From contig NZ_CP013382.1 of assembly GCF_001513745.1 (NCBI RefSeq), positions 682,001 through 746,000 on the forward strand: 64,000 nt of DNA, read 5' to 3'. Positions 50,046-58,060 of the stretch are shown here, piece by piece. Within the stretch, counting starts at the first letter, position 1. The number at the start of each line of letters is the position of its first letter. This DNA comes from Burkholderia humptydooensis. GTDB taxonomy: Bacteria > Pseudomonadota > Gammaproteobacteria > Burkholderiales > Burkholderiaceae. The notes beneath the pieces were generated by a model. It saw only the letters and a list, made by a program, of their open reading frames with translations, was not told the DNA's origin and ran no database searches. Made by a program: the position numbers and the translations under genes.

Positions 50046-52183
50046 TGGGTCTGCTTGCGCCGCTGCCTTGCTTCCTGGATCGCATCGGTCAGGTCTGCGG
50101 TGCTCAGATGCAGCCGCGCCGGATCGCGGATATCCTCGGCGACCGCGCGCCGCACGGCCGACAGCGCTGCGCGGCGGCACACCGAGGCGATCTCGGCGGC
50201 GGAGAACCCGCTGCTTTCCTCCGCCATCCGGTCGCTGGCCACGTCGGCGGCGAGCGGCTTGCGGCGCAGGTGCACGTCGAAAATCTCGCGGCGCGCAGCC
50301 GGGTCTGGCAGCGCAATTTCAATGATCTCGTCGAAGCGGCCGGGACGCAGCACGGCCGGATCGAGCATATCGATGCGGTTCGTGGCGGCGAGTACCATCA
50401 CGCCTTTTAGTTCCTCTATGCCGTCGAATTCGGCCAGAAACTGCGACAACAGACGCTCCGGCACATGCGCGCCGGTTGCGCCTTCGCTGCGCCGGGGGGC
50501 AAGCGCATCGATTTCGTCGAAAAACAGCAGGCAGGGCGCCGCGTGCCGTGCTTTGCGGAACACGTCGCGCACGCCTTTTTCCGATTCGCCGATGTATTTC
50601 GACATCAACTCCGGTCCTTTGACAGGAATGAAATTGACGCCGCACTCATTGGCCGCGGCCTTCGCGAGCCAAGTCTTGCCGCAACCGGGCGGGCCGACGA
50701 GCAGGATGCCCTTGGAAGGCTTGGCGCCCGCACGAGTCAGCAGTTCCGGATACTTGAGCGGCCATTCCAGCGCTTCGATCAACTGCGCCTTCGCGTTGCC
50801 GAGGCCGCCGACATCTTCCCAGCGCACGTTGGGAACTTCGACGAAGACCTCGCGGATTGCCGACGGATCGATCTCGGCCAACGCGGACAGGAAATCGTCC
50901 ATGTTCACGACGAGGCGATCGAGCTGCTCGTAGGAAATCGAGCGCAGGCCGAGATCGAGTGTCGACATGAGACGACGCAGGCAAAGCATTGCCGCTTCTT
51001 TGCACAGCGCCTCGAGATCTGCGCCGACGAAACCGTGGGTGATGTCGGCGAGACGATCCAGGTCGACGTCGGCCGCGAGCGGCATGCCGCGACTGTGGAT
51101 TTCGAGCACCTCGAGACGGCCGTTGCGATCAGGGATCGGAATCGCGATTTCGCGATCGAAGCGGCCAGGCCGGCGCAATGCCGGATCGAGCGTGTTGGGC
51201 AGATTGGTGGCGGCGATCACGATGACCTGCTGACGGCCGCTCAATCCGTCCATCAACGCTAGCAGTTGCGCGACCACGCGCTTTTCCACTTCGCCGACGA
51301 CAGTTTCGCGCTTGGGCGCGATCGCATCCACTTCGTCCAGAAAAACGATGGCGGGGGCCTTGCGCGCGGCTTCCTCGAAGATCTTGCGCAGATGCGCCTC
51401 CGATTCGCCGTAGAACTTGTGGATGACTTCGGGGCCGGACACCGAGAAGAAAGCCGCGTCGCATTCGTGTGCGATGGCCCGCGCAATCAGCGTCTTGCCG
51501 CAACCCGGCGGGCCGTACAGCAATACCCCTTTGGGCGCGTCGACGCCGAGCCGCTCGAAGACTTCGGGATAGCGCAGCGGCAGCTCGATCATTTCGCGGA
51601 TGCGCATCAATTGCGGCTTGAGGCCGCCGACATCCTCGTACGACAGCGACGGGGCGACCACCGCAGGCTCCCCCTTCGCGGGCCGTCCGATCGACAGCTC
51701 GGTGTTCGGGCCGATCAGCACCGGTCCGCGCGGCGTGCAGCTCGTCACCTTGAAATCCGCGCAGCGGCTGCCGAACAGCGTCGCGCGGATGCGGTCGCCC
51801 TCGATCACCGGCAGGCCGTCGAGCAGGCCCGCGATGTAGTCGAGATCGCCCGGCGCGGGGGCGGCGTTGATGGGCGTCAGTTGCACCAGGTTCGCCGGAC
51901 GCGCCGCCACTTTTTTCAGCGTGACGAGCTCGTCGATACCGGCGCCGGCGTTGCCGCGGACGACGCCGTCCAACTGCACCCTCGACTGGGCGCGTAGTTC
52001 CTTGTGCGCGAGCATGGCCTTGCATACGGTGGCACGCTTGCCGCGCACTTCGACCAGATCGCCTACCGCCGCGTCCAGCAGTGCGAGATCCTCCGGCCCC
52101 ATGCGCGCGAGCGCCCGGCCGACGTCGCGGGCGTTGCCTTCCGTCACGCGCAGTTGGAGCCCGCCCTGTTCCGCTTTGTCCAT
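50042..52183 (-). CDS. Cdc48/VAT-like double AAA+ ATPase of the gvp cluster
   Basis: 713 residues: an N-terminal double-psi-barrel domain (LQLRVTEGNARDVGRALARMGPEDLALL, about 8-180) and two AAA modules. D1 has Walker A GPPGCGKT at 224-231 and Walker B IVFLDEVDA (280-287). D2 has Walker A at 497-504 and LLFFDEIDA (552-560). Both contain the Arg-finger region RRPGRFD. This layout is that of archaeal VAT/p97 unfoldases and is uncommon in proteobacteria. It overlaps the GvpF gene by four bases, so a role in vesicle assembly or turnover is likely. I recall a gene called gvpZ at this position in Serratia. Confidence 0.9.
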   Translation of the reverse strand: MDKAEQGGLQLRVTEGNARDVGRALARMGPEDLALLDAAVGDLVEVRGKRATVCKAMLAHKELRAQSRVQLDGVVRGNAGAGIDELVTLKKVAARPANLVQLTPINAAPAPGDLDYIAGLLDGLPVIEGDRIRATLFGSRCADFKVTSCTPRGPVLIGPNTELSIGRPAKGEPAVVAPSLSYEDVGGLKPQLMRIREMIELPLRYPEVFERLGVDAPKGVLLYGPPGCGKTLIARAIAHECDAAFFSVSGPEVIHKFYGESEAHLRKIFEEAARKAPAIVFLDEVDAIAPKRETVVGEVEKRVVAQLLALMDGLSGRQQVIVIAATNLPNTLDPALRRPGRFDREIAIPIPDRNGRLEVLEIHSRGMPLAADVDLDRLADITHGFVGADLEALCKEAAMLCLRRLMSTLDLGLRSISYEQLDRLVVNMDDFLSALAEIDPSAIREVFVEVPNVRWEDVGGLGNAKAQLIEALEWPLKYPELLTRAGAKPSKGILLVGPPGCGKTWLAKAAANECGVNFIPVKGPELMSKYIGESEKGVRDVFRKARHAAPCLLFFDEIDALAPRRSEGATGAHVPERLLSQFLAEFDGIEELKGVMVLAATNRIDMLDPAVLRPGRFDEIIEIALPDPAARREIFDVHLRRKPLAADVASDRMAEESSGFSAAEIASVCRRAALSAVRRAVAEDIRDPARLHLSTADLTDAIQEARQRRKQTQ

Positions 52184-52190
52184 GGTCGCC

Positions 52191-52700
52191 TCAGTCCGTG
52201 CACCTGATTTCGAGAATTCCGTTGTTGCACCCGAACTGCATCTGGTCGCGCGTATACGGGCGCGGCAGCAGTACTTCCTTGATGTATTTTTTGGGGCGGT
52301 GCTCGGCGACGATCGTGAGCATGTCGTCCTGGACGTCGAGTCTGATGTCTTCCATGCTCACGCCCGGCATTTCGGCCACCACGAGCGTATGGTCGCTTTC
52401 CTCGAACACGTCCACGATCGGCTCGATGACTTCCTGCACCACTGCGTGGCCGGACTTGTCCTTGCGGATGTTGCCGAACGGCTCGACCGAGACGCGGTCC
52501 TTGTCTTGCCCCAGGCCGACCTTGATGTTGATGCCGTAGACACCTCGGATACCCGTATCGGTCGCGCGCTCCTTCAGCAACTGAAGTTCGTTGCCGGTCT
52601 GGGCCAGTTCGTTGAGCTTTTCCACCAGGTTCACGATGCCCGACATGATGCCTTCGAAGCCACCGTCCGATTCTTTCGCTCCGTCACGCTTGGTCTTCAT
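52191..52700 (-). CDS. gvpH: Hsp20/alpha-crystallin-type gas vesicle protein (GvpH-like)
   Basis: 169 residues. The C-terminal half is an alpha-crystallin domain: PIVDVFEESDHTLVVAEMPGVSMEDIRLDVQDDMLTIVAEH, then YIKEVLLPRPY and a final GILEIRCTD strand. The N-terminal half has a helical segment (VEKLNELAQTG) and KVGLGQDKDRVSVEPFGNI. GvpH of haloarchaea has the same fold and acts as a chaperone. GAGGAG precedes the ATG. Starts within the end of the regulator gene (17-base overlap) and ends seven bases before the AAA gene. Confidence 0.87.
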   Translation of the reverse strand: MKTKRDGAKESDGGFEGIMSGIVNLVEKLNELAQTGNELQLLKERATDTGIRGVYGINIKVGLGQDKDRVSVEPFGNIRKDKSGHAVVQEVIEPIVDVFEESDHTLVVAEMPGVSMEDIRLDVQDDMLTIVAEHRPKKYIKEVLLPRPYTRDQMQFGCNNGILEIRCTD

Positions 52701-54084
52701 CGTCGACTCCTCGGAATTCGATGCGGTATTCTTTGACCTTCGAATGGATGGTCTTGTAGTCGACTTGCAAGACTCGTGCCGCTTGGGCCTTGTTGCCATG
52801 CGTCGCCTGCAACACCTGTTCGATGACCCGCCGCTCGATGTCGGCGATATTGCGTCGTACCACCTCCTTCAGAGACAGTCCTTCCCAGCCGAATTCGGGC
52901 GGCGGCGCCGCGCGCTTGCCGGACGACGCGATATTCAGGTGAGCCGGCTGCACGACGTTGCCGGCGACGAGGACGGCTTGCCGGATCGTGTTGCGCAACT
53001 GCCGGACGTTGCCAGGCCATGAGTGATTCAACAAGACCTCGCAAGTCGCGTCGGCGAACGTGACGGCGGGCTTGTCGAGTTCGGCGCAGGTTTGCGCGGC
53101 GAAGTGCTGTGCGAGATAGACGATGTCGTCCCGCCGTTCGCGTAGCGGCGGGACGTGAATCACGAATTCGGACAGTCTGAAGAAGAGGTCGCTGCGGAAG
53201 CCGCCTTCGAGCGCCTTTTGCTCGACGTCTTCGTTGGCGGCGGCGACGATGCGCACGTCGAGCGGCAGCGGTACGTTGCCGCCCACGCGATACAGCGTGC
53301 GCTCCTGGATCACGCGAAGCAGCTTAGCCTGCGAAGCGAGCGGCAGGTTGGCGATCTCGTCGAGAAACAGCGTGCCGCGATTCGCCGCCGAGAACTTGCC
53401 GGGCTTGGCGATGGCCGCGCCGGTGAACGCTCCCTTTTCGTAGCCGTAGAGTTCCGATTCGAGTAGCTGCTCCGGAATCGCGCCGCAGTCGATCGCGACG
53501 AACGGCGCCGCGCGCCGCCCGCTGCCGCGATGGATCGCGCGTGCAACCAGTTCCTTGCCGGCGCCGCTTTCGCCCAGGATCAGGACCGAAAACGTGCTCT
53601 TTGCCACGAGTCCGATCCGTGCGACCAGACGGGCGATGGCTTCGCTCGGCCCCATGCTTTCGCACAGGCTGGCGGCGACCGACGGCTCGCTGTTCCGGCC
53701 GCTGCCGCTTGTCAGCGCCGTTCTGATCGCGCTCATCAGGACGTCGTCGTCGACCGACTTCGACACGCAGTCCTGGACGCCCTCGCGCATTGCGCCGATC
53801 GCGCCCTGCACGTCCGGCTGATCGGTCAGCATCACTGCAGGCATTTGCGGTGTCCGTCGCCGGATCGCCTGCAGCAGGTCCAGTCCGCTCATGTCCTGCA
53901 GGCGGTCGTCGAGCACCACCGCATCGGAGCGCTGTTGCTCCAGGGTTCGGAGCGCCGCGTAGCCAGTTTGAGCGGACACGGCATCGAGGCCGGCGCTGCG
54001 CAGCAACTGCGTCAGCCGCGAGCCGAAAATCGGTTCGTTGACGATCAGAACGCGCGCCGGCAGCGCGCTTGAAACCGTGTTCAT
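52684..54084 (-). CDS. Sigma-54-dependent response regulator (NtrC family) of the gvp cluster
   Basis: 466 residues. A receiver domain (about 10-120, with an Asp pair in VVLDDRLQD) leads to the AAA+ activator: Walker A LGESGAGKE, the sigma-54 contact loop GAFTGA and GTLFLDEIANLPL. The Fis-type HTH GNKAQAARVLQVDYKTIHSKVKEY is at the C terminus. In the leftward gvp operon and facing a -24/-12 promoter before gvpA, it is the obvious activator of the structural genes. No partner kinase is encoded nearby. Comparable to GvrA of Serratia 39006 (recalled). Confidence 0.93.
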   Translation of the reverse strand: MNTVSSALPARVLIVNEPIFGSRLTQLLRSAGLDAVSAQTGYAALRTLEQQRSDAVVLDDRLQDMSGLDLLQAIRRRTPQMPAVMLTDQPDVQGAIGAMREGVQDCVSKSVDDDVLMSAIRTALTSGSGRNSEPSVAASLCESMGPSEAIARLVARIGLVAKSTFSVLILGESGAGKELVARAIHRGSGRRAAPFVAIDCGAIPEQLLESELYGYEKGAFTGAAIAKPGKFSAANRGTLFLDEIANLPLASQAKLLRVIQERTLYRVGGNVPLPLDVRIVAAANEDVEQKALEGGFRSDLFFRLSEFVIHVPPLRERRDDIVYLAQHFAAQTCAELDKPAVTFADATCEVLLNHSWPGNVRQLRNTIRQAVLVAGNVVQPAHLNIASSGKRAAPPPEFGWEGLSLKEVVRRNIADIERRVIEQVLQATHGNKAQAARVLQVDYKTIHSKVKEYRIEFRGVDDEDQA

Positions 54085-54097
54085 GACGTTCGTCGTG

Positions 54098-54700
54098 TCA
54101 GATAGTCGGACTGCCGAGCGGATAGCTCACTGCGAGATCGGGCGGCAGCAGAGGCGCGACTCGGTGCAGCGCGCCGATAAACAGCATGCCGGTGCCGCCC
54201 GCCGGCAGCGTCTCGTCGATGCGGCGCGCGATGAATCGATCGCGTCGTTCCAGCAGATCGGATGCGATCCGGTAATTGGCATCGATTCGTTGTCCGTCGG
54301 CGGAGGCCGCGTTGAGCAACCGCCACGCGAGTTCGTATTCCTCCACCAGCAGCTCCGGCGCTTCGGTGCCGACGAGCGTCGCGCCTTGGCGACTCAGCGA
54401 CTGCAACAAGCGATGGTTGCGACTGCCCGCCTTCGCGAGGTCGTCGACGATCTCGAGCTCGCGGCCGCACACCGGCAAGCCGTCCTGATAGATGCGCAGG
54501 GTTTTCAGGTCGAGCTCGAGCCGAGGAATGGCTTCTTCGATGCCGTCCCACATGTGCTCGATGTCGATCGCGCGGCGCTGCGACGAGGTCGCGCCGGATT
54601 TGGTCTGCGCGGCGTCGGTGAGGAGCGGCGCAATCTGCCCCATGTCGATGCCGGTATGGAGAATCGGAATGTAGATCAATGCGCGGCTGCTGTCGGGCAT
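54098..54700 (-). CDS. Conserved gvp-cluster protein of unknown fold (GvpY position)
   Basis: 200 residues, first gene of the leftward operon, with AGGGGAG before the ATG. It begins [15 protein letters not shown] and ends [26 protein letters not shown]; the middle is helical and acidic ([33 protein letters not shown]). I do not recognise the domain. The strand-rich IPILHT and GMLFIGALH segments hint at a Rossmann-like or TraB-like fold, only as a guess. By order it matches gvpY of Serratia (recalled), which precedes the regulator there too. Confidence 0.75.
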   Translation of the reverse strand: MPDSSRALIYIPILHTGIDMGQIAPLLTDAAQTKSGATSSQRRAIDIEHMWDGIEEAIPRLELDLKTLRIYQDGLPVCGRELEIVDDLAKAGSRNHRLLQSLSRQGATLVGTEAPELLVEEYELAWRLLNAASADGQRIDANYRIASDLLERRDRFIARRIDETLPAGGTGMLFIGALHRVAPLLPPDLAVSYPLGSPTI

Positions 54701-54728
54701 GGCCGCTCCCCTTTCTATTTTTCCGCTT

Positions 54729-54756
54729 TATGTATGGTGTCCGAACTATGCTGCAA
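54729..54756 (-). promoter_or_regulatory. Possible sigma-70 promoter for the leftward gvp operon
   Basis: On the minus strand TTGCAG (plus coordinates 54751-54756) and TACATA (54729-54734) are 16 bases apart, about 30 bases before the ATG of the first leftward gene. Moderate consensus match; no -24/-12 element was found in this direction. Confidence 0.35.
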
Positions 54757-54827
54757 TTGTCATCATAGGAAATATACTGGCATCTGCGGCGGCATTTTTT
54801 GTGGTGCACGATTCGCACATTGGCGGC

Positions 54828-54863
54828 TGTATGGAAAGCGTTCCATGGAATGCTTTCCATACA
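54828..54863. promoter_or_regulatory. 36-bp near-perfect palindrome (operator / upstream activating sequence)
   Basis: The sequence from TGTATGGAAAGC to GCTTTCCATACA reads the same on both strands except for one base pair. It consists of two 16-bp dyads, ATGGAA-AGCG-TTCCAT and ATGGAA-TGCT-TTCCAT, overlapping by two bases. Its centre is about 270 bases upstream of the sigma-54 promoter and about 145 from the leftward gene, a normal enhancer position for an NtrC-type activator. Likely binding site for the gvp regulator. Confidence 0.75.
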
Positions 54864-54894
54864 GCGACGCCGCTTCCCATACGCCGGATATGCG

Positions 54895-54908
54895 CGTTTG
54901 CGCAAACG
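54895..54908. promoter_or_regulatory. Perfect 14-bp palindrome in the gvp spacer
   Basis: CGTTTGCGCAAACG is fully self-complementary. Possibly a second regulator-binding site between the 36-bp palindrome and gvpA. Confidence 0.5.
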
Positions 54909-54963
54909 GCGCTTCAATCGATTTCAATATTGATCGAAACACAAAAATGGAAAATCGCAATGC

Positions 54964-54978
54964 CGGAACAATGTTCCG
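54964..54978. promoter_or_regulatory. Perfect 15-bp inverted repeat in the gvp spacer
   Basis: CGGAACA-A-TGTTCCG has seven-base arms around a single base. Together with the other palindromes it makes three dyads within 150 bases, suggesting several regulators or cooperative binding. The GGAA/TTCC cores resemble those of the 36-bp element. Confidence 0.5.
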
Positions 54979-55092
54979 AACGGCGGGTTTCGCATCGATT
55001 TTGTTCGCGTGGCAATCGAGGTCGTCGACTATCGGCGCCGCACGATCGACGAACACGTTCCCGACGAATTTCTTGCGCGAAGCACCGCGCCC

Positions 55093-55108
55093 CGGCACGG
55101 GGGTTGCT
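55093..55108 (+). promoter_or_regulatory. Sigma-54 (-24/-12) promoter of gvpA
   Basis: CGGCACGGGGGTTGCT matches the consensus TGGCACG-N4-TTGC(A/T): GG at 55094-55095 and GC at 55106-55107 with exactly ten bases between. The expected start is near 55119, leaving a short leader before AGGAGG and gvpA ATG 55176. The adjacent sigma-54 activator gene makes this a confident call. Confidence 0.88.
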
Positions 55109-55175
55109 TCGAGGCCGTAGCCTGCTTCTGCAGCGCAAAGGTCTTTTCCCATCAACGCATTGCAAGGAGGCCATC

Positions 55176-55397
55176 ATGGCCAAAGTGCAGAAATCGACTG
55201 ACTCTTCGAGCCTGGCCGAAGTTGTCGATCGCATTCTCGACAAGGGAATCGTCATCGACGTGTGGGCAAAGGTATCGCTCGTCGGCATCGAGCTGCTTTC
55301 GATTGAAGCGCGCGTCGTCATCGCATCGGTCGAAACCTATCTTAAGTATGCCGAAGCAATCGGCCTGACCGCGACTGCCGCAGCGCCAACCGCGTGA
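55176..55397 (+). CDS. gvpA: Gas vesicle major structural protein GvpA
   Basis: 73 residues, the canonical size. [54 protein letters not shown] contains the conserved helix-strand-strand-helix core that stacks to form the gas-permeable, water-excluding shell. AGGAGG (55165-55170) precedes the ATG. It is the first gene of the rightward operon under the sigma-54 promoter. Confidence 0.98.
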   Translation: MAKVQKSTDSSSLAEVVDRILDKGIVIDVWAKVSLVGIELLSIEARVVIASVETYLKYAEAIGLTATAAAPTA

Positions 55398-55471
55398 CCG
55401 ACGTTGCCGCCGCATGGCGGGCAACTTGGTTTCCGGCTGCGGCAAAGCGGTCGGCCTCGAAAGGAACAGCC

Positions 55472-55753
55472 ATGAACAGCATGACGCAAGACATGACCCG
55501 CCTGCATCAGGAAGTCACGGCGGGTCACTGGGAGAGGCAGAGACTGCTGCAGAAGCTGACGGATTCGCGCGAGGACCTGCGAATGGAAGTCGCCCAACTG
55601 CTGCGGCAACTGCATCTGGCCAATGCCGACATGTTCAGCCAAGCGCTCGACGCGCGAACTGCTTTCGTGACGGACCTGGTCGGGCGCGTGCATGATCTTC
55701 GACAATCGTTCGTTGCCGATCTGAGGGGAGCCCGCCGCGCCTGGCGAGGCTAG
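55472..55753 (+). CDS. GvpC-like accessory protein
   Basis: 93 residues from ATG 55472, with AAAGGAAC upstream. It is entirely helical and charged: LHQEVTAGHWERQRLLQKLTDSREDLRMEVAQLLRQLHLANADMF, then VTDLVGRVHDLRQSFVADLRGARRAWRG. GvpC strengthens vesicles by binding the outer shell and is built of alpha-helical repeats; this copy is short and has no clear 33-residue repeats. The assignment rests on position between gvpA and gvpN and on the helical character. Confidence 0.6.
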   Translation: MNSMTQDMTRLHQEVTAGHWERQRLLQKLTDSREDLRMEVAQLLRQLHLANADMFSQALDARTAFVTDLVGRVHDLRQSFVADLRGARRAWRG

Positions 55754-55845
55754 TACCGTTTGCAACCGGGCGCGGCGGCCCCCACCGATCGATGCGTTCG
55801 GCCGCCGCTGCGCCTGCCGATGCTTTCCGATAACTGGAGAGAATC

Positions 55846-56793
55846 ATGACCGATCTCGCCCCACCGCCGGAACTGGTTGCAGCGGCGCGCGGCGTGAATG
55901 GCGATGGCGGCGCCCGGGACAGGGTGCGATTGGAAGCGAGTGCTGAGTTCGTGCAGACGCCCGCCGTTCGCAACCTCACCGAACGCGCGTTGACCTATCT
56001 CGGCGCTGGCTATGGGGTGCATCTTGCGGGGCCGTCGGGCACCGGCAAGACCACGCTCGCGTTCCACATCGCCGCTCAGCTCGGTCGGCAAGTCGTGCTG
56101 ATGCATGGCGACGACGAACTCGGCAGCGCCGACCTCGTCGGCCGCGGCGCAGGATACCGCCGCTCCCGGGTGGTCGACAACTTCATCCATTCGGTGGTCA
56201 AGACCGAGGAGGAAATGACCACGACCTGGATCGACAATCGCCTGACGACGGCCTGCCAGCATGGCCTCACGCTGATTTACGACGAATTCAACCGATCCCG
56301 GCCGGAAGCGAACAACGCGCTCTTGCCGGTGTTGTCGGAAGGCATCCTGAACTTGCCCAATCGCATGACGGGCGCCGGTTATCTGACGGTGCACCCCGGC
56401 TTTCGCGCGATCTTCACGTCGAATCCGGAAGAGTACGTGGGCGTGCACAAGACGCAGAACGCGTTGATGGGCCGGCTGATCACGATCCAGGTGGGGCACT
56501 ACGACCGCGAGACGGAGGTCGAGATCGTCCGGGCCCGCTCCGGAATCGCGCGCGCGGATGCGGAGCGCATCGTCGATCTCACCCGCCGGCTGCGTGACGC
56601 CGACGACAACGGGCACCACCCCAGCATTCGGGCGGCCATCGCGCTCGCGCGTGCTCTCTCCTATTGCGGCGGGGAGGCGACGCCCGACAATGCCGGCTAC
56701 GTATGGGCCTGCAGGGACATTCTCGGGGTGGACCTGGAGCAAGACGCGCGGACACGCAGTCAAGCAGGCCGGCGCACGAAAGCGCGGAGATGA
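55846..56793 (+). CDS. gvpN: Gas vesicle protein GvpN, MoxR-type AAA ATPase
   Basis: 315 residues. Walker A GPSGTGKTT (62-70), then a Walker B-like LIYDEFNRSRPEANNALL and IFTSNPEEYVGVHKTQNALMGRLITIQV sensor region. The FVQTPAVRNLTERAL start is characteristic of GvpN. The ATPase enlarges or completes gas vesicles. The gene is in the right-hand operon, 92 bases after the GvpC-like gene. Confidence 0.96.
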   Translation: MTDLAPPPELVAAARGVNGDGGARDRVRLEASAEFVQTPAVRNLTERALTYLGAGYGVHLAGPSGTGKTTLAFHIAAQLGRQVVLMHGDDELGSADLVGRGAGYRRSRVVDNFIHSVVKTEEEMTTTWIDNRLTTACQHGLTLIYDEFNRSRPEANNALLPVLSEGILNLPNRMTGAGYLTVHPGFRAIFTSNPEEYVGVHKTQNALMGRLITIQVGHYDRETEVEIVRARSGIARADAERIVDLTRRLRDADDNGHHPSIRAAIALARALSYCGGEATPDNAGYVWACRDILGVDLEQDARTRSQAGRRTKARR

Positions 56794-56796
56794 ATC

Positions 56797-57072
56797 ATGC
56801 CGATTCCGAAAAAAGGGTTGCACGACATCCGTTTCCGGCATGCGCCCGGCGCGACTCCGCTGCCGGTGCACAGCATGTACATGCGGATTTCATGCATCGA
56901 AATGGAGAAGAGCCGGCGGACCATCGAGCGGCGAGCCGCGCAGCGCCGCATCGCCGCCGTCGACAGTCGGGTCGCCGATCTGGAGCGGGAAAAGGCCAGG
57001 CTGTATGCGGCGATCGACAACGAAGCGCCTCAGGCGGGCGACATTCGCGGATCGTTCCGGATCCGATATTGA
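56797..57072 (+). CDS. Small coiled-coil gvp protein (GvpV-like)
   Basis: 91 residues starting three bases after gvpN. It begins MPIPKKGLHDIRFRH, has PVHSMYMRISCIEMEKSRRTIERRAAQRRIAAVDSRVADLEREKARLYAAID, a long charged helix, and ends FRIRY. Matches the position and style of GvpV in Serratia (recalled). Function unknown; likely an assembly factor. Confidence 0.7.
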   Translation: MPIPKKGLHDIRFRHAPGATPLPVHSMYMRISCIEMEKSRRTIERRAAQRRIAAVDSRVADLEREKARLYAAIDNEAPQAGDIRGSFRIRY

Positions 57073-57082
57073 GAGGCACATC

Positions 57083-57316
57083 ATGCACATCAACTGCATT
57101 TCCTGTGGACACCAGATCGAAGTCGACGACGATTCTTACGCTCGATACCGTGGCGCGCTGCGTTGCTGGGTCTGCCATTCGCTGCTGACGGTGGACATCG
57201 TCGAAGGCTGCGTCGAATCCGTCCGTCTTCAGGAGGCCTCCGTGATCGTGCCTCCCAACGCGCAGCCGAACATGCGCAAGCCGACGCCGCGCGAGGTACA
57301 GCATGAACAGCCGTAA
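57083..57316 (+). CDS. Small zinc-ribbon protein of the gvp operon
   Basis: 77 residues. INCISCGHQIEVDDDSY and LRCWVCHSLLTVDI give two CxxC knuckles (C5/C8 and C28/C31), the pattern of a MJ0042-like zinc ribbon. The C-terminal half is unstructured. It begins 11 bases after the GvpV-like gene and overlaps the GvpF start by 14 bases, so it belongs to the operon. I know of no standard gvp gene of this type, so the function is open; a role in zinc-dependent assembly or regulation is a guess. Confidence 0.75.
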   Translation: MHINCISCGHQIEVDDDSYARYRGALRCWVCHSLLTVDIVEGCVESVRLQEASVIVPPNAQPNMRKPTPREVQHEQP

Positions 57317-58052
57317 CGGCGCCCGCTATCTGTACGCTGTCCAGCATGCGCGAGACGTGCCGGCAAGCCTTCCAGCCGGGATCGGCGGAGCGGCTGTCCG
57401 TGCGCTGACCGACGGTGACGTCGCGGCGATCGTCAGCGATACGGGGCTCGCGAAGGTCCGTCCCGAGCGACGCCATTTGCTCGCCCATCACACGGTCATC
57501 CAGAGCCTCGCGGCCGCCGGCACCGTATTGCCGGTGGCGTTCGGCACGATCGCCACGAGCGAAGTCGCGCTGCGCAGGATGCTCAGGAAACACCGCAACG
57601 CGCTCGCCGGCGAGCTCGCGCGGCTCGTGGACCATGTGGAAATGAGCGTGCGCCTGAACTGGGATGTGACGGATCTCTTTCGCCATCTGATCGACGTCCG
57701 CCCTGATCTCAAGGCCGCGCGCGACGCCATGCTGGCGCTTGGAAGCGCGGTCACGCGCGACGACAAGATCGAGTTGGGCAGTCGCTTCGAGCGCGTGCTG
57801 AACGAAGAGCGGGCGCGCCATGCGGCATTGGTGGACGAGGCGCTCGACGCGTGCTGCAAGGAGATCCGGAGAGACCCGCCACGGCACGAAACGGAAATCC
57901 TGCACTTGACCTGCCTCGTGCGGCACGCCGAACTCGGCAGATTCGAGTCGGGCGTGGCCGCTGCGTCGCGCGAACTCGACGATTCGCTGGTGCTGAAATA
58001 CAGCGGACCATGTCCGCCTCACCATTTCGTCAATCTCAACATGAGTCTGTGA
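57303..58052 (+). CDS. gvpF: Gas vesicle protein GvpF
   Basis: 249 residues. GARYLYAVQHARDVP at the start, LAAAGTVLPVAFGTIATSE (the 'vlPvrFGTv' motif) and LKYSGPCPPHHFVNL at the end define GvpF/L. GvpF binds GvpA during nucleation. It overlaps the zinc-ribbon gene and is followed by gvpG after eight bases. Confidence 0.93.
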   Translation: MNSRNGARYLYAVQHARDVPASLPAGIGGAAVRALTDGDVAAIVSDTGLAKVRPERRHLLAHHTVIQSLAAAGTVLPVAFGTIATSEVALRRMLRKHRNALAGELARLVDHVEMSVRLNWDVTDLFRHLIDVRPDLKAARDAMLALGSAVTRDDKIELGSRFERVLNEERARHAALVDEALDACCKEIRRDPPRHETEILHLTCLVRHAELGRFESGVAAASRELDDSLVLKYSGPCPPHHFVNLNMSL

Positions 58053-58060
58053 AGGGTGCC

